A DNA stretch of 64,000 nt from Streptomyces sp. WP-1 (lineage in GTDB: Bacteria; Actinomycetota; Actinomycetes; Streptomycetales; Streptomycetaceae), in assembly GCF_030450125.1 (NCBI RefSeq), contig NZ_CP123923.1:2604001-2668000 (forward strand), written 5' to 3'. The notes beneath the pieces are model-generated. The model was not told the DNA's origin and ran no database searches. It worked only from the letters and a program-made list of their open reading frames with translations. This document shows, one piece after another, positions 15,964-27,132 of the stretch (position 1 is the first letter of the stretch; each line of letters opens with the position of its first letter). A program made the translations under genes and the position numbers.

Positions 15964-16892
15964 GCGTACCGCCTACGGATCGCCGCGGCGATCCTCTGCG
16001 CTGCGGCCAGACCTCGAGGTTCTTGGCACCACTGGGCATTGAGGCACCTCAGCACAACGGATGCCTCCCCTATGTCGATCCGCTCGTCATGGGGTTCCCG
16101 GTCAGGAGAGGGCCCGACATCCACCCCGTCCAGCTTGGCGGTGACACCGCTGTCGTGCAGCTTCTTCGCAACTTCGACGGCGGGTGCCCCACAGCACCAC
16201 TCGAAGACGATGTCCTCGGTGTGGTGGGTATAGGTGTTGGCCCAGCCATGCGAGCGCCCCGCCTCGTTGATCACCAGCGGCCTGCGCAGAATCCGGCTGA
16301 ACAGCAGGTCGCGGGCGGCAAGCCGAGGACCGCCCCGGCGGCCGTCCTCCCACTCTGCGAGTTCCTTGCCCTCGACACTGGAAAGTCGGGCCGGCGCATC
16401 CCGCCAGATGGCCGTCAAGCCGCGTTCGACCCGGGGAAGCCGCGGCTGCCAGTCAGGATCGTCGTGCATGAGTCGAACGGCCGCCGAACTGCACAGATCC
16501 GCCAGCAGCCATTGGCCGTCAGTACCTTGCAGCCGAAGCCCTGCCACACCTCGGATTCCGCCGTACGAGACATCGAAGCGAGGAAGCAGTTCCTCCACCA
16601 TGCGGTCGGCCATAACGGGATGGAGGCGGAGAGCAGGGCGATCCCCTTCAGGATCCACCCCCTGAAGACCTAGAACGGCACCGTCGAGCTGACAGTCGCG
16701 GAACAGTTCGGTCAATGTGTGGGCGAGCAGGGCTTCGAAGCGCCGTTGTGCTGGACTCTCCGCGTCGGGCACAGGCTGATGGCGCGAGATCCGGCCTTCC
16801 CTGGCCCACTGCAGGCAACGGGCATAGTCCACCCCTGTTGCCTGATGGCAGATCTGGGCGGTGCGCTGACGGTTGCTCTGCTTCCCGGACAT
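15960..16892 (-). CDS. Hypothetical protein, accessory-region type
   Basis: 310 residues from the ATG at 16892, which has GGGGAG five bases upstream; a GTG at 16925 would add 11 residues without a good site. The N-terminus 'QRTAQICHQATGVDYARCLQWAREG' resembles the short helical start seen on many uncharacterised proteins of Streptomyces plasmids and integrative elements (recollection). The middle has 'NTYTHHTEDIVFEWCCGAPAVEVAKKL'. No enzyme motif seen. Coupled to the 84-residue gene downstream. Confidence 0.65.
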   Translation of the reverse strand: MSGKQSNRQRTAQICHQATGVDYARCLQWAREGRISRHQPVPDAESPAQRRFEALLAHTLTELFRDCQLDGAVLGLQGVDPEGDRPALRLHPVMADRMVEELLPRFDVSYGGIRGVAGLRLQGTDGQWLLADLCSSAAVRLMHDDPDWQPRLPRVERGLTAIWRDAPARLSSVEGKELAEWEDGRRGGPRLAARDLLFSRILRRPLVINEAGRSHGWANTYTHHTEDIVFEWCCGAPAVEVAKKLHDSGVTAKLDGVDVGPSPDREPHDERIDIGEASVVLRCLNAQWCQEPRGLAAAQRIAAAIRRRYA

Positions 16893-17094
16893 ACGTCTCC
16901 CCGTGACCCTGCCCGGCGCAGCCACTGAGGTGACCTGTACATCCTGACCATCGCTCTCGCTGTAAGCGGGTTCGTGAGAGCCCTTTGTTCCCCCCAGAGT
17001 TGCCGGGGCCCCGGGGAACAGAACACGCCTGCCTACTGACGCGCTGCCAGCGTAGCAGCACGCATTTGCCCCGAAACGCGCCGGAAATGGGAAA

Positions 17095-17135
17095 CGGGCC
17101 GGGAAGCCTGCTTGGGGGTCAGGCTTCCCGGCCCG
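17095..17135 (-). terminator. Terminator of P5C dehydrogenase gene
   Basis: A perfect 16-bp stem (17095-17110 with 17120-17135) and a 9-nt loop, 21 bases past the stop. The minus-strand continuation is TTTCCCATTTCC. Confidence 0.8.
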
Positions 17136-17156
17136 TCGTTCGGGTCGGGCCGGGGG

Positions 17157-18788
<1,632 letters not shown>

Positions 18789-18826
18789 GAGATCCGAACT
18801 CCTTGTACGTGAGCGGGTGGGTGGGC

Positions 18827-19753
18827 TCAGCCCTTGCTGACCATGCTCCTCAGGAAGAAGCGCAGGTTCGCCGGCTTCTCCGCCAGACGGCGCATGAAGT
18901 AGCCGTACCAGTCGGTGCCGTACGCCGTGTAGACGCGCATCCGGTGGCCCTCCGCGGCCAGCCGCAGGTGCTCGTCGCCGCGGATGCCGTACAGCATCTG
19001 GAACTCGTACTCGTCGAGCTTACGACCGGCCTTGTGGGCGAGCTCCTGCGCGATGGAGATCAGGCGCGGGTCGTGGGACCCGATCATCGGGTAGCCCTCG
19101 CCGTCCATCAGCGTCTTCAGGATGCGCACGTAGGCCTTGTCGATCTCGTGCTTCTGCTGGTAGGCGACCTCGGCGGGCTCCTTGTAGGCGCCCTTGACCA
19201 GGCGGACCCGGCTGCCGGCGTCGGCGAGCCGCTTGGCGTCGGCCTCGGTGCGGAACAGGTACGCCTGGATGACACAGCCCGTCTGCGGATGGTCCTTCCG
19301 CAGCTCCTCGTGGATGGCGAACATCGAGTCGAGGGTGGTGTGGTCCTCGGCGTCCAGCGTCACGGTCGTACCGATCGCGGCGGCGGCCTCGACGACGGGG
19401 CGGACGTTGGCGAGCGCCAGCTCGTGGCCGCCCTCCAGCGCCTGGCCGAACATGGACAGCTTGACCGACATCTCGACCTTCTCGCCGAGCTCCAGCTCCT
19501 TGAGGTGGTCGATCAACGCGAGGTAGGCGTCACGGGCGTGGGCGGCCTGCTCGGCGGTGGTGATGTCCTCGCCGACGACGTCCATCGTCAGCTGAAGACC
19601 CTGGCCCGTCAGGTCCTTGATGATCGGGACGATGTCGGACACCGTCTCACCCGGGATGAAGCGGTCGACGACCTGCTTGGTCACGGGGGCCGCCGAGATC
19701 AGGCGACGCATCCGGTCGCTGCGCGACGCGGCGAGAATCACGGGACCCAGCAC
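18827..19753 (-). CDS. Proline dehydrogenase (FAD-dependent)
   Basis: 308 residues, the monofunctional actinobacterial type with a PRODH (beta/alpha)8 barrel. It oxidises proline to delta1-pyrroline-5-carboxylate. Seen: 'TLDAEDHTTLDS', 'CVIQAYLFRTEADAK', 'RVRLVKGAYKEPAEVAYQ' and 'EYEFQMLYGIRGDEHLRL'. The C-terminal 'RVYTAYGTDWYGYFMRRLAEKP' carries the substrate-binding Arg pair. The GTG start at 19753 is preceded by GGAGGT at five bases; frames further upstream lack a site. Divergent from the CdaR/PucR-like gene at 19919, probably its regulator. Confidence 0.93.
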   Translation of the reverse strand: MLGPVILAASRSDRMRRLISAAPVTKQVVDRFIPGETVSDIVPIIKDLTGQGLQLTMDVVGEDITTAEQAAHARDAYLALIDHLKELELGEKVEMSVKLSMFGQALEGGHELALANVRPVVEAAAAIGTTVTLDAEDHTTLDSMFAIHEELRKDHPQTGCVIQAYLFRTEADAKRLADAGSRVRLVKGAYKEPAEVAYQQKHEIDKAYVRILKTLMDGEGYPMIGSHDPRLISIAQELAHKAGRKLDEYEFQMLYGIRGDEHLRLAAEGHRMRVYTAYGTDWYGYFMRRLAEKPANLRFFLRSMVSKG

Positions 19754-19918
19754 GGGGCACCTCCACAGACAAGCACCAGAAGAGGCCATCACCCGACGAT
19801 TCGGGTACGGCACGGAGAACCACCGTGAAACCTACGGATCCCTCTGATCGTCGGCCACGGACAGCTGTCACGCATCCGTGCCCGGGATCTCAGACATCTG
19901 TATGAAGATGGCTGGAAA

Positions 19919-21346
19919 ATGCGGGAGAATGCCCGGGTGGCGGCGGATTACAAGGGCGATTACCAGGAACTGGTGGACGAGATCTCGGAGCTGCTGGGCG
20001 CGCCCGCGACCCTGGAGAACCGCGACTTCGAGCTGCTCGCCTTCGGCGCGTACGACAGCGACGACGAGCTGGACGCCTCGGCCCTCGACCCGGTCCGCAC
20101 CCGCTCGATCCTGACCCGGCGCTCCACGGCGGGCGTGCGCACCTGGTTCGAGGGCTTCGGCATCACCCGCGCCACCGGCCCGGTCCGTATCCCGCCGAGC
20201 CCCGAGGCCGGTGTCTACCGCGGCCGGATCTGTCTGCCGGTGCGCCACCGGGGCGTCGTCGTCGGCTATGTCTGGCTCCTGGAGGGCGAGTCCGGGCCGG
20301 CCGACGCCCAGCTCGACGCCGCGATGCGGGTGGCCGGCCGGATCGGCGCGCTGCTGGCGGACGAGGCGGAGGCCGGGGCGGGCCTGAGCCGGGAACTGCG
20401 GGCGGTCCTCACGGCGGAGGGCGGCTGGCAGCGGGACATGGCGGTGGCCGATCTGCGCACCGCGCTCGGGCCCCGCGCGGACGGCCCCCACACCCTGATC
20501 TGTGTGGCCCCCTGGCCCTCCGCCGACCCGGGCGACGCACCCTCCGCCCGTTCCGTCCCGCACGCGGCGGCGCTGTGCACGATCCCCTGGGGGGCCACGG
20601 GCCAGAGCCTCGCGGTGCTGGTCCGGCTCCGCTCCCCGGCCGTGGACGCGCCCGCGCTGGCGGCGGCGGGCCGGGTGCTGGAGGAGGCGGAGGGCGCCTG
20701 GGGGGCTCTCCGGGTGCCTGGGGGTTCGGGGGCAACGGCGCAGGGGGGCCCGGCACCGGGTCGTTCCGGCACCGGGACGCGGGGCGCCGCGGGCAACGGG
20801 GCCGGGGGAACGTCGGGCAAGGAGACGCGCGGGCCGGTGCCACGGGGAGCCGGGGCCGCGGTGGCGGCGGCCGTCGCCGCGGGGGTCGCCGGGGCGGGCC
20901 GGTACCCGGGCGGCCTCGGGGCGGCCGGGTACGGCGGGCCCGCGGCCGGGATCGGGGACCCCCGCATCGGACTGGCCGAGCTGGGCGCGGTCTGGCAGGA
21001 GGCACGCGCCGCGGCACAGGCCGCGCTGGCCGAACGGCACCTCGGGCCGGTCGCGCAGTGGCGGGGCATCGGGCCCTACCGCCTGCTGACCGCGCTCCCC
21101 CCGGAATCCGCGCAGGACCCGGCCGCCGGCCCCCTGCTCTCCCCCGCCCACCGCGAGCTGGCCCGCACCGCCGAGGTCTATCTCGACTGCGCGGGCCAGG
21201 CGGGCCGTACGGCGTCCGAGCTGGGCGTCCACCGCCAGACCCTCTACTACCGGCTCAACCGCGTGGAACAGCTGACGGGCCTCGACCTGGACGACGGCGA
21301 GGACCGGCTGCTGCTGCACATGGCACTCAAGAGGGCGCGGCTGTAG
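19919..21346 (+). CDS. CdaR/PucR-type transcriptional regulator (likely proline-catabolism regulator)
   Basis: 475 residues. The C-terminus '[26 protein letters not shown]' is a PucR-type (HTH_30) DNA-binding domain. The N-terminal half looks like a GAF-like sensor ('[24 protein letters not shown]'). Between them, residues about 270-345 are a Gly/Ala/Pro-rich low-complexity insert. It is divergent from proline dehydrogenase, which in Streptomyces is the usual position of the proline-pathway activator. The start is uncertain: ATG 19919, or GTG 19937 with GGGAG upstream. Confidence 0.85.
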   Translation: MRENARVAADYKGDYQELVDEISELLGAPATLENRDFELLAFGAYDSDDELDASALDPVRTRSILTRRSTAGVRTWFEGFGITRATGPVRIPPSPEAGVYRGRICLPVRHRGVVVGYVWLLEGESGPADAQLDAAMRVAGRIGALLADEAEAGAGLSRELRAVLTAEGGWQRDMAVADLRTALGPRADGPHTLICVAPWPSADPGDAPSARSVPHAAALCTIPWGATGQSLAVLVRLRSPAVDAPALAAAGRVLEEAEGAWGALRVPGGSGATAQGGPAPGRSGTGTRGAAGNGAGGTSGKETRGPVPRGAGAAVAAAVAAGVAGAGRYPGGLGAAGYGGPAAGIGDPRIGLAELGAVWQEARAAAQAALAERHLGPVAQWRGIGPYRLLTALPPESAQDPAAGPLLSPAHRELARTAEVYLDCAGQAGRTASELGVHRQTLYYRLNRVEQLTGLDLDDGEDRLLLHMALKRARL

Positions 21347-21452
21347 GGGCACGGCGAAAAAGTTCCGGTTGTCCCCAACTGCGGCCAGGGGTAAGCCCCT
21401 TCGCCATGCCTCCCTCTTCTTCCGGTGTGCCGGGGCGGCTCCAGGGACGGCG

Positions 21453-21496
21453 GAAGGCCGGGCGCGCCGAGGAGGTCCTCGGTGCGCCCGGCCTTC
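21453..21496. terminator. Bidirectional terminator between regulator and serA
   Basis: GAAGGCCGGGCGC (21453-21465) pairs perfectly with 21484-21496; the stem can be extended inward. It lies between convergent stops. Confidence 0.8.
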
Positions 21497-21507
21497 TTCG
21501 AGCCGGG

Positions 21508-23097
21508 TCAGACCAGGTTGACCGAGCGGGCCGACGCGGCGCCGATCTCGGCGGCGACCTCGGCCAGCACGTTCGGCGTCACCGTGTCGTCCACCGTGAG
21601 GACGGCCAGCGCCTCGCCGCCCACCGCGGCACGGGCGACCTGCATGCCGGCGATGTTCAGACCGGCCTCGCCGAGGATGCGGCCGACGGTGCCGACGACA
21701 CCGGGACGGTCCTCGTAGCGCAGGACCAGCATGTGGTCGGCGAGGGCGAGGTCGACGTCGTACTCCCCGACCGCGACGATCTTCTGGATGTGCTTGGGGC
21801 CGGCCAGGGTGCCGGAGACCGACACCTCCTCGCCGGTGCCCAGCGTGCCGCGCACGGTCACCACATTGCGGTGCTCGCTGGCCTCGGAGCTGGTGGTGAG
21901 GCGGACCTCGACACCGCGCTCCTGGGCGAACAGCGGCGCGTTCACATACGACACCGTCTCGTCCACGACGTCCTCGAACACGCCCTTGAGCGCGGAGAGT
22001 TCGAGCACCTTCACGTCGTGCTGGGTGATCTCGCCGTAGACCTCGACGTCCAGCCGCACGGCCACCTCACCGGCGAGCGCGGTGAAGATGCGGCCGAGGC
22101 GCTCGGCCAGCGGCAGGCCCGGCTTGACGTCCTCGGCGATGACCCCGCCCTGCACATTGACCGCGTCCGGGACCAGTTCGCCGGCGAGGGCGAGGCGCAC
22201 CGACCGGGCGACCGCGATGCCCGCCTTCTCCTGCGCCTCGTCCGTGGAGGCGCCCAGGTGGGGGGTGCACACGACCTGGTCCAGCTCGAACAGCGGGGAG
22301 TCGGTGCACGGCTCCTTGGCGTACACGTCGAGGCCGGCGCCGGCGACGCGGCCCTCCTTCAGCGCCGCGTACAGCGCCGCCTCGTCCACGATGCCGCCGC
22401 GCGCGGCGTTGACGACGCGCACGCTCGGCTTGACCTTGCGCAGCGCCTCGTCACCGATGAGACCGAGGGTCTCGGGGGTCTTCGGCAGGTGGACGGTGAT
22501 GAAGTCGGAGACCTCCAGAAGCTCGTCCAGGGACAGCACCTTGACGCCCATCTGGGCGGCGCGCGCCGGCTGCACGTACGGGTCGTAGGCGACGACCTTC
22601 ATGCCGAAGGCGGACATGCGCTGCGCGACCAGGGCGCCGATGCGGCCGAGGCCGACGACGCCGAGGGTCTTCTCGGCCAGCTCGACGCCCGTGTACTTGC
22701 TGCGCTTCCACTCGCCGTTCTTCAGCGCCGCGTTCGCCTGCGGGATGTTGCGGGCGGTGGACAGCAGCAGACCGCAGGCCAGCTCGGCCGCGGTCACGAT
22801 GTTGGAGGTCGGGGCGTTGACGACCATCACGCCGGCCTTGGTGGCGGCGGACACGTCCACGTTGTCCAGGCCGACGCCCGCGCGGGCGACGACCTTGAGC
22901 TTCTTGGCCGCGGCCACGGCCTCGGCGTCGACCTTGGTGGCGGAACGGATCAGGATCGCGTCGACGTCGGCGATGGCGGGCAGCAGCTCGGCCCGGTCGG
23001 CTCCGTTGCAGTGCCGGATCTCGAAGTCCGGGCCCAGGGCGTCGACGGTCGCGGGCGAAAGCTCTTCGGCGATGAGTACGACGGGTTTCGAGCTCAC
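21508..23097 (-). CDS. serA: D-3-phosphoglycerate dehydrogenase
   Basis: 529 residues, the long form with substrate/nucleotide-binding domains, an intervening (ASB) domain and a C-terminal ACT domain that senses serine. First step of serine synthesis. Seen: 'ARAGVGLDNVDV', the NAD site 'GVVGLGRIGALVAQR', 'NAARGGIVDEAAL', the catalytic His in 'CTPHLGAST', and the ACT segment 'HMLVLRYEDRPGVVGTVGRIL'. The GTG start at 23097 has GAGGAC upstream; four extra residues upstream are possible. Separated from ilvC by a terminator. Confidence 0.95.
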   Translation of the reverse strand: MSSKPVVLIAEELSPATVDALGPDFEIRHCNGADRAELLPAIADVDAILIRSATKVDAEAVAAAKKLKVVARAGVGLDNVDVSAATKAGVMVVNAPTSNIVTAAELACGLLLSTARNIPQANAALKNGEWKRSKYTGVELAEKTLGVVGLGRIGALVAQRMSAFGMKVVAYDPYVQPARAAQMGVKVLSLDELLEVSDFITVHLPKTPETLGLIGDEALRKVKPSVRVVNAARGGIVDEAALYAALKEGRVAGAGLDVYAKEPCTDSPLFELDQVVCTPHLGASTDEAQEKAGIAVARSVRLALAGELVPDAVNVQGGVIAEDVKPGLPLAERLGRIFTALAGEVAVRLDVEVYGEITQHDVKVLELSALKGVFEDVVDETVSYVNAPLFAQERGVEVRLTTSSEASEHRNVVTVRGTLGTGEEVSVSGTLAGPKHIQKIVAVGEYDVDLALADHMLVLRYEDRPGVVGTVGRILGEAGLNIAGMQVARAAVGGEALAVLTVDDTVTPNVLAEVAAEIGAASARSVNLV

Positions 23098-23269
23098 GTG
23101 GGTCCTCACAAGTCCAATGCGGACGGCCGTCCCGACGGCCGCTGGCGGAGGGGTGCTAGCCGCGTGGAAGACGCACGACGCTGTGGGCCTGACGCGTATG
23201 TTGTGCAGCAGTCTAGTGGCGCCGTGCTCTTCGTTTTGCGCCGCTGCGGAAGGATCACCCGGACGGGGA

Positions 23270-23284
23270 ACTCCACTGTGGAGT
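23270..23284. promoter_or_regulatory. Perfect 15-bp palindrome upstream of serA
   Basis: ACTCCAC-T-GTGGAGT, a perfect 7-1-7 inverted repeat about 170 bp upstream of serA, between it and the ilvC terminator. Too short and without a U-run to be a terminator; an operator is more likely. Binder unknown. Confidence 0.45.
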
Positions 23285-23306
23285 ACTGTCGGAGATCGTG
23301 GCGAAT

Positions 23307-23335
23307 GGGGGCCGGAGCAGCATGCCCCGGCCCCC
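23307..23335 (-). terminator. Terminator of ilvBNC
   Basis: GGGGGCCGG (23307-23315) pairs perfectly with CCGGCCCCC (23327-23335), 11 bases past the ilvC stop. Confidence 0.75.
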
Positions 23336-23346
23336 TGACGTGAGGC

Positions 23347-25008
<1,662 letters not shown>

Positions 25009-25023
25009 TTACGTCTCTCTCGC

Positions 25024-26889
25024 TCAGTCGTCTTCGCTGTCGCCGAAGTCGGGGCGGACGTCCCGGGCGGCCATGATCTCGTCGTTCGAGGTGCCGGCGG
25101 CGACCATCGGCCACACCATGGCGTCCTGGTGGACGATGAAGTCCACGACCACCGGACGGTCGTTGATGGAGTTGGCCTCCTCGATGACCTTGTCCAGGTC
25201 CTCGGGGCGCTCGCAGCGCAGCCCCACGCAGCCCATCGCCTCGGCCAGCTTCACGAAGTCCGGCACCCGCGTGCCCCGGGCCTCGGGGTTGACGTCGTCG
25301 GGACCGCTGTGCAGGACGGTGTTGGAGTAGCGCTGGTTGTAGAACAGGGTCTGCCACTGGCGGACCATCCCGAGCGCGCCGTTGTTGATGACGGCGACCT
25401 TGATGGGGATGTTGTTCAGGGCGCAGGTGGTCAGTTCCTGGTTGGTCATCTGGAAGCAGCCGTCGCCGTCGATCGCCCAGACCGTCCGCTCGGGCCGGCC
25501 GGCCTTGGCGCCCATGGCGGCCGGGACCGAGTAGCCCATGGTGCCGGCGCCGCCGGAGTTCAGCCAGGTGGCGGGCTGCTCGTACTGGATGAAGTGCGCG
25601 GACCACATCTGGTGCTGGCCGACGCCCGCCGCGAAGATGGTGCCCTCGGGGGCGAGCTGTCCGACGCGCTCGATGACGGCCTGCGGGGACAGCGAGCCGT
25701 CCTCGGGCCGGTCGTAGCCGAGCGGGTAGGTCTCGCGCCACCGGTCGAGGTCCTGCCACCAGGCCGCGTATCCCGTCCGGGCGGCCTCGCCCTGGTTGCC
25801 CTCGCTGTGCTCCTTCTGCACGGCCTGGACCAGGTCGGCGATGACCTCGCGGGCGTCGCCCACGATCGGCACGTCCGCCTCGCGGTTCTTGCCGATCTCG
25901 GCCGGGTCGATGTCGGCGTGCACGATCTTGGCGTACGGCGCGAAGCTGTCCAGCTTGCCGGTGACGCGGTCGTCGAAGCGGGCTCCGAGGGCGACGATCA
26001 GGTCGGCCTTCTGCAGCGCGGTGACGGCGGTGACCGCACCGTGCATGCCCGGCATTCCCACGTGCAGGGGGTGGCTGTCGGGGAACGCGCCGAGCGCCAT
26101 CAGGGTGGTGGTGACGGGCGCCCTGGTGAGTTCGGCGAGGACCTTCAGCTCGGCGGTGGCCTTGGCCTTCAGGACGCCGCCGCCGACATAGAGGACCGGC
26201 CGCTTGGCGGCCGTGATCAGCTTGGCGGCCTCGCGGATCTGCTTGGCGTGCGGTTTGGTGACCGGGCGGTAGCCGGGCAGGTCCATGACCGGCGGCCAGG
26301 AGAAGGTGGTCCTCGCCTGGAGGGCGTCCTTGGCGATGTCGACCAGCACCGGGCCGGGGCGCCCGGTGGAGGCGATGTGGAAGGCCTGCGCGATGACCTG
26401 CGGGATGTCCTCGGCCTTGGTCACCAGGAAGTTGTGCTTGGTGATCGGCATGGTGATGCCGACGATGTCCGCCTCCTGGAAGGCGTCCGTGCCGATCGAC
26501 TTCGACGACACCTGGCCGGTGATGGCGACCATCGGAACCGAGTCCATGTGGGCGTCGGCGATCGGGGTGACCAGGTTGGTGGCGCCCGGCCCGCTCGTCG
26601 CCATGCAGACGCCGACCTTGCCGGTGGCCTGCGCGTATCCCTCGGCCGCGTGGCCCGCGCCCTGCTCGTGGCGGACCAGGACGTGGCGCACTCGGGTGGA
26701 GTCCATCAGCGGGTCGTACGCCGGCAGGATCGCGCCGCCGGGAATTCCGAACACCGTGTCCGCCCCGACCTCCTCGAGGGAGCGGATGAGGGACTGCGCG
26801 CCCGTGACGTGCTCGACGGGGGCGGAGTGCTGTCCGCCGGATCGGGGCCGGGGCTGCGGATGATGGGCCCCGGTGGCCTGCTCGGTCAT
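25024..26889 (-). CDS. ilvB: Acetolactate (acetohydroxyacid) synthase large subunit
   Basis: 621 residues from the ATG at 26889, with GAAGAGAAG upstream. ThDP enzyme: the N-terminal domain carries the catalytic Glu in '[16 protein letters not shown]', the central domain binds FAD, and the C-terminal ThDP/Mg motif is '[19 protein letters not shown]'. It makes acetolactate and acetohydroxybutyrate for Val, Leu and Ile. Preceded by a 13-residue leader peptide and an intrinsic terminator, so transcription is probably attenuated by charged branched-chain tRNA levels. Confidence 0.96.
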   Translation of the reverse strand: MTEQATGAHHPQPRPRSGGQHSAPVEHVTGAQSLIRSLEEVGADTVFGIPGGAILPAYDPLMDSTRVRHVLVRHEQGAGHAAEGYAQATGKVGVCMATSGPGATNLVTPIADAHMDSVPMVAITGQVSSKSIGTDAFQEADIVGITMPITKHNFLVTKAEDIPQVIAQAFHIASTGRPGPVLVDIAKDALQARTTFSWPPVMDLPGYRPVTKPHAKQIREAAKLITAAKRPVLYVGGGVLKAKATAELKVLAELTRAPVTTTLMALGAFPDSHPLHVGMPGMHGAVTAVTALQKADLIVALGARFDDRVTGKLDSFAPYAKIVHADIDPAEIGKNREADVPIVGDAREVIADLVQAVQKEHSEGNQGEAARTGYAAWWQDLDRWRETYPLGYDRPEDGSLSPQAVIERVGQLAPEGTIFAAGVGQHQMWSAHFIQYEQPATWLNSGGAGTMGYSVPAAMGAKAGRPERTVWAIDGDGCFQMTNQELTTCALNNIPIKVAVINNGALGMVRQWQTLFYNQRYSNTVLHSGPDDVNPEARGTRVPDFVKLAEAMGCVGLRCERPEDLDKVIEEANSINDRPVVVDFIVHQDAMVWPMVAAGTSNDEIMAARDVRPDFGDSEDD

Positions 26890-26968
26890 CGGCTTCTCTT
26901 CTCGATGCTGAGGGTTTTTGCGAGGTTCGGGCGGAGTTCGTCGGTCGTACGAGGGTCGCTCGTGCAAC

Positions 26969-27002
26969 AAAAAACCCCTCGTGCCGTGAGGCAAGCGAGG
27001 GG
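26969..27002 (-). promoter_or_regulatory. Transcription attenuator of ilvBNC
   Basis: Minus strand: CCCCTCG, preceded by TGCC, pairs through a GTGA loop region with GGCA and CGAGGGG, followed by TTTTTT (complement of 26969-26974). This is a strong intrinsic terminator between the leader peptide (ending 27058) and ilvB (start 26889). Ribosome position on the leader would decide whether it forms, as known for actinobacterial ilv operons. Confidence 0.85.
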
Positions 27003-27057
27003 AGCGCGCCGGTGAGGGTCGCTGGGGATTCCGGATCGCATTCCGGTGGGTCCCAGC

Positions 27058-27099
27058 TCAGCCGACGCGCTGTCCAAGTACGAGAATTCGGGTGCGCAT
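27058..27099 (-). CDS. ilvB leader peptide (attenuation peptide)
   Basis: A 13-codon frame reading MRTRILVLGQRVG and then TGA. The block Ile-Leu-Val-Leu is the regulatory run; slow translation here when these tRNAs are uncharged would favour antitermination at the hairpin 56-89 bases downstream. This matches the known class of actinobacterial ilvB leader peptides. Confidence 0.85.
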   Translation of the reverse strand: MRTRILVLGQRVG

Positions 27100-27132
27100 G
27101 GCACTGACCCTCCCCCCGGGGCGCACCACGTG

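Noticed and set aside
16926..17094. Search for a tRNA or attachment site beside the accessory patch
   Set aside because: No cloverleaf and no flanking direct repeats seen, so an integrative element boundary is not supported.
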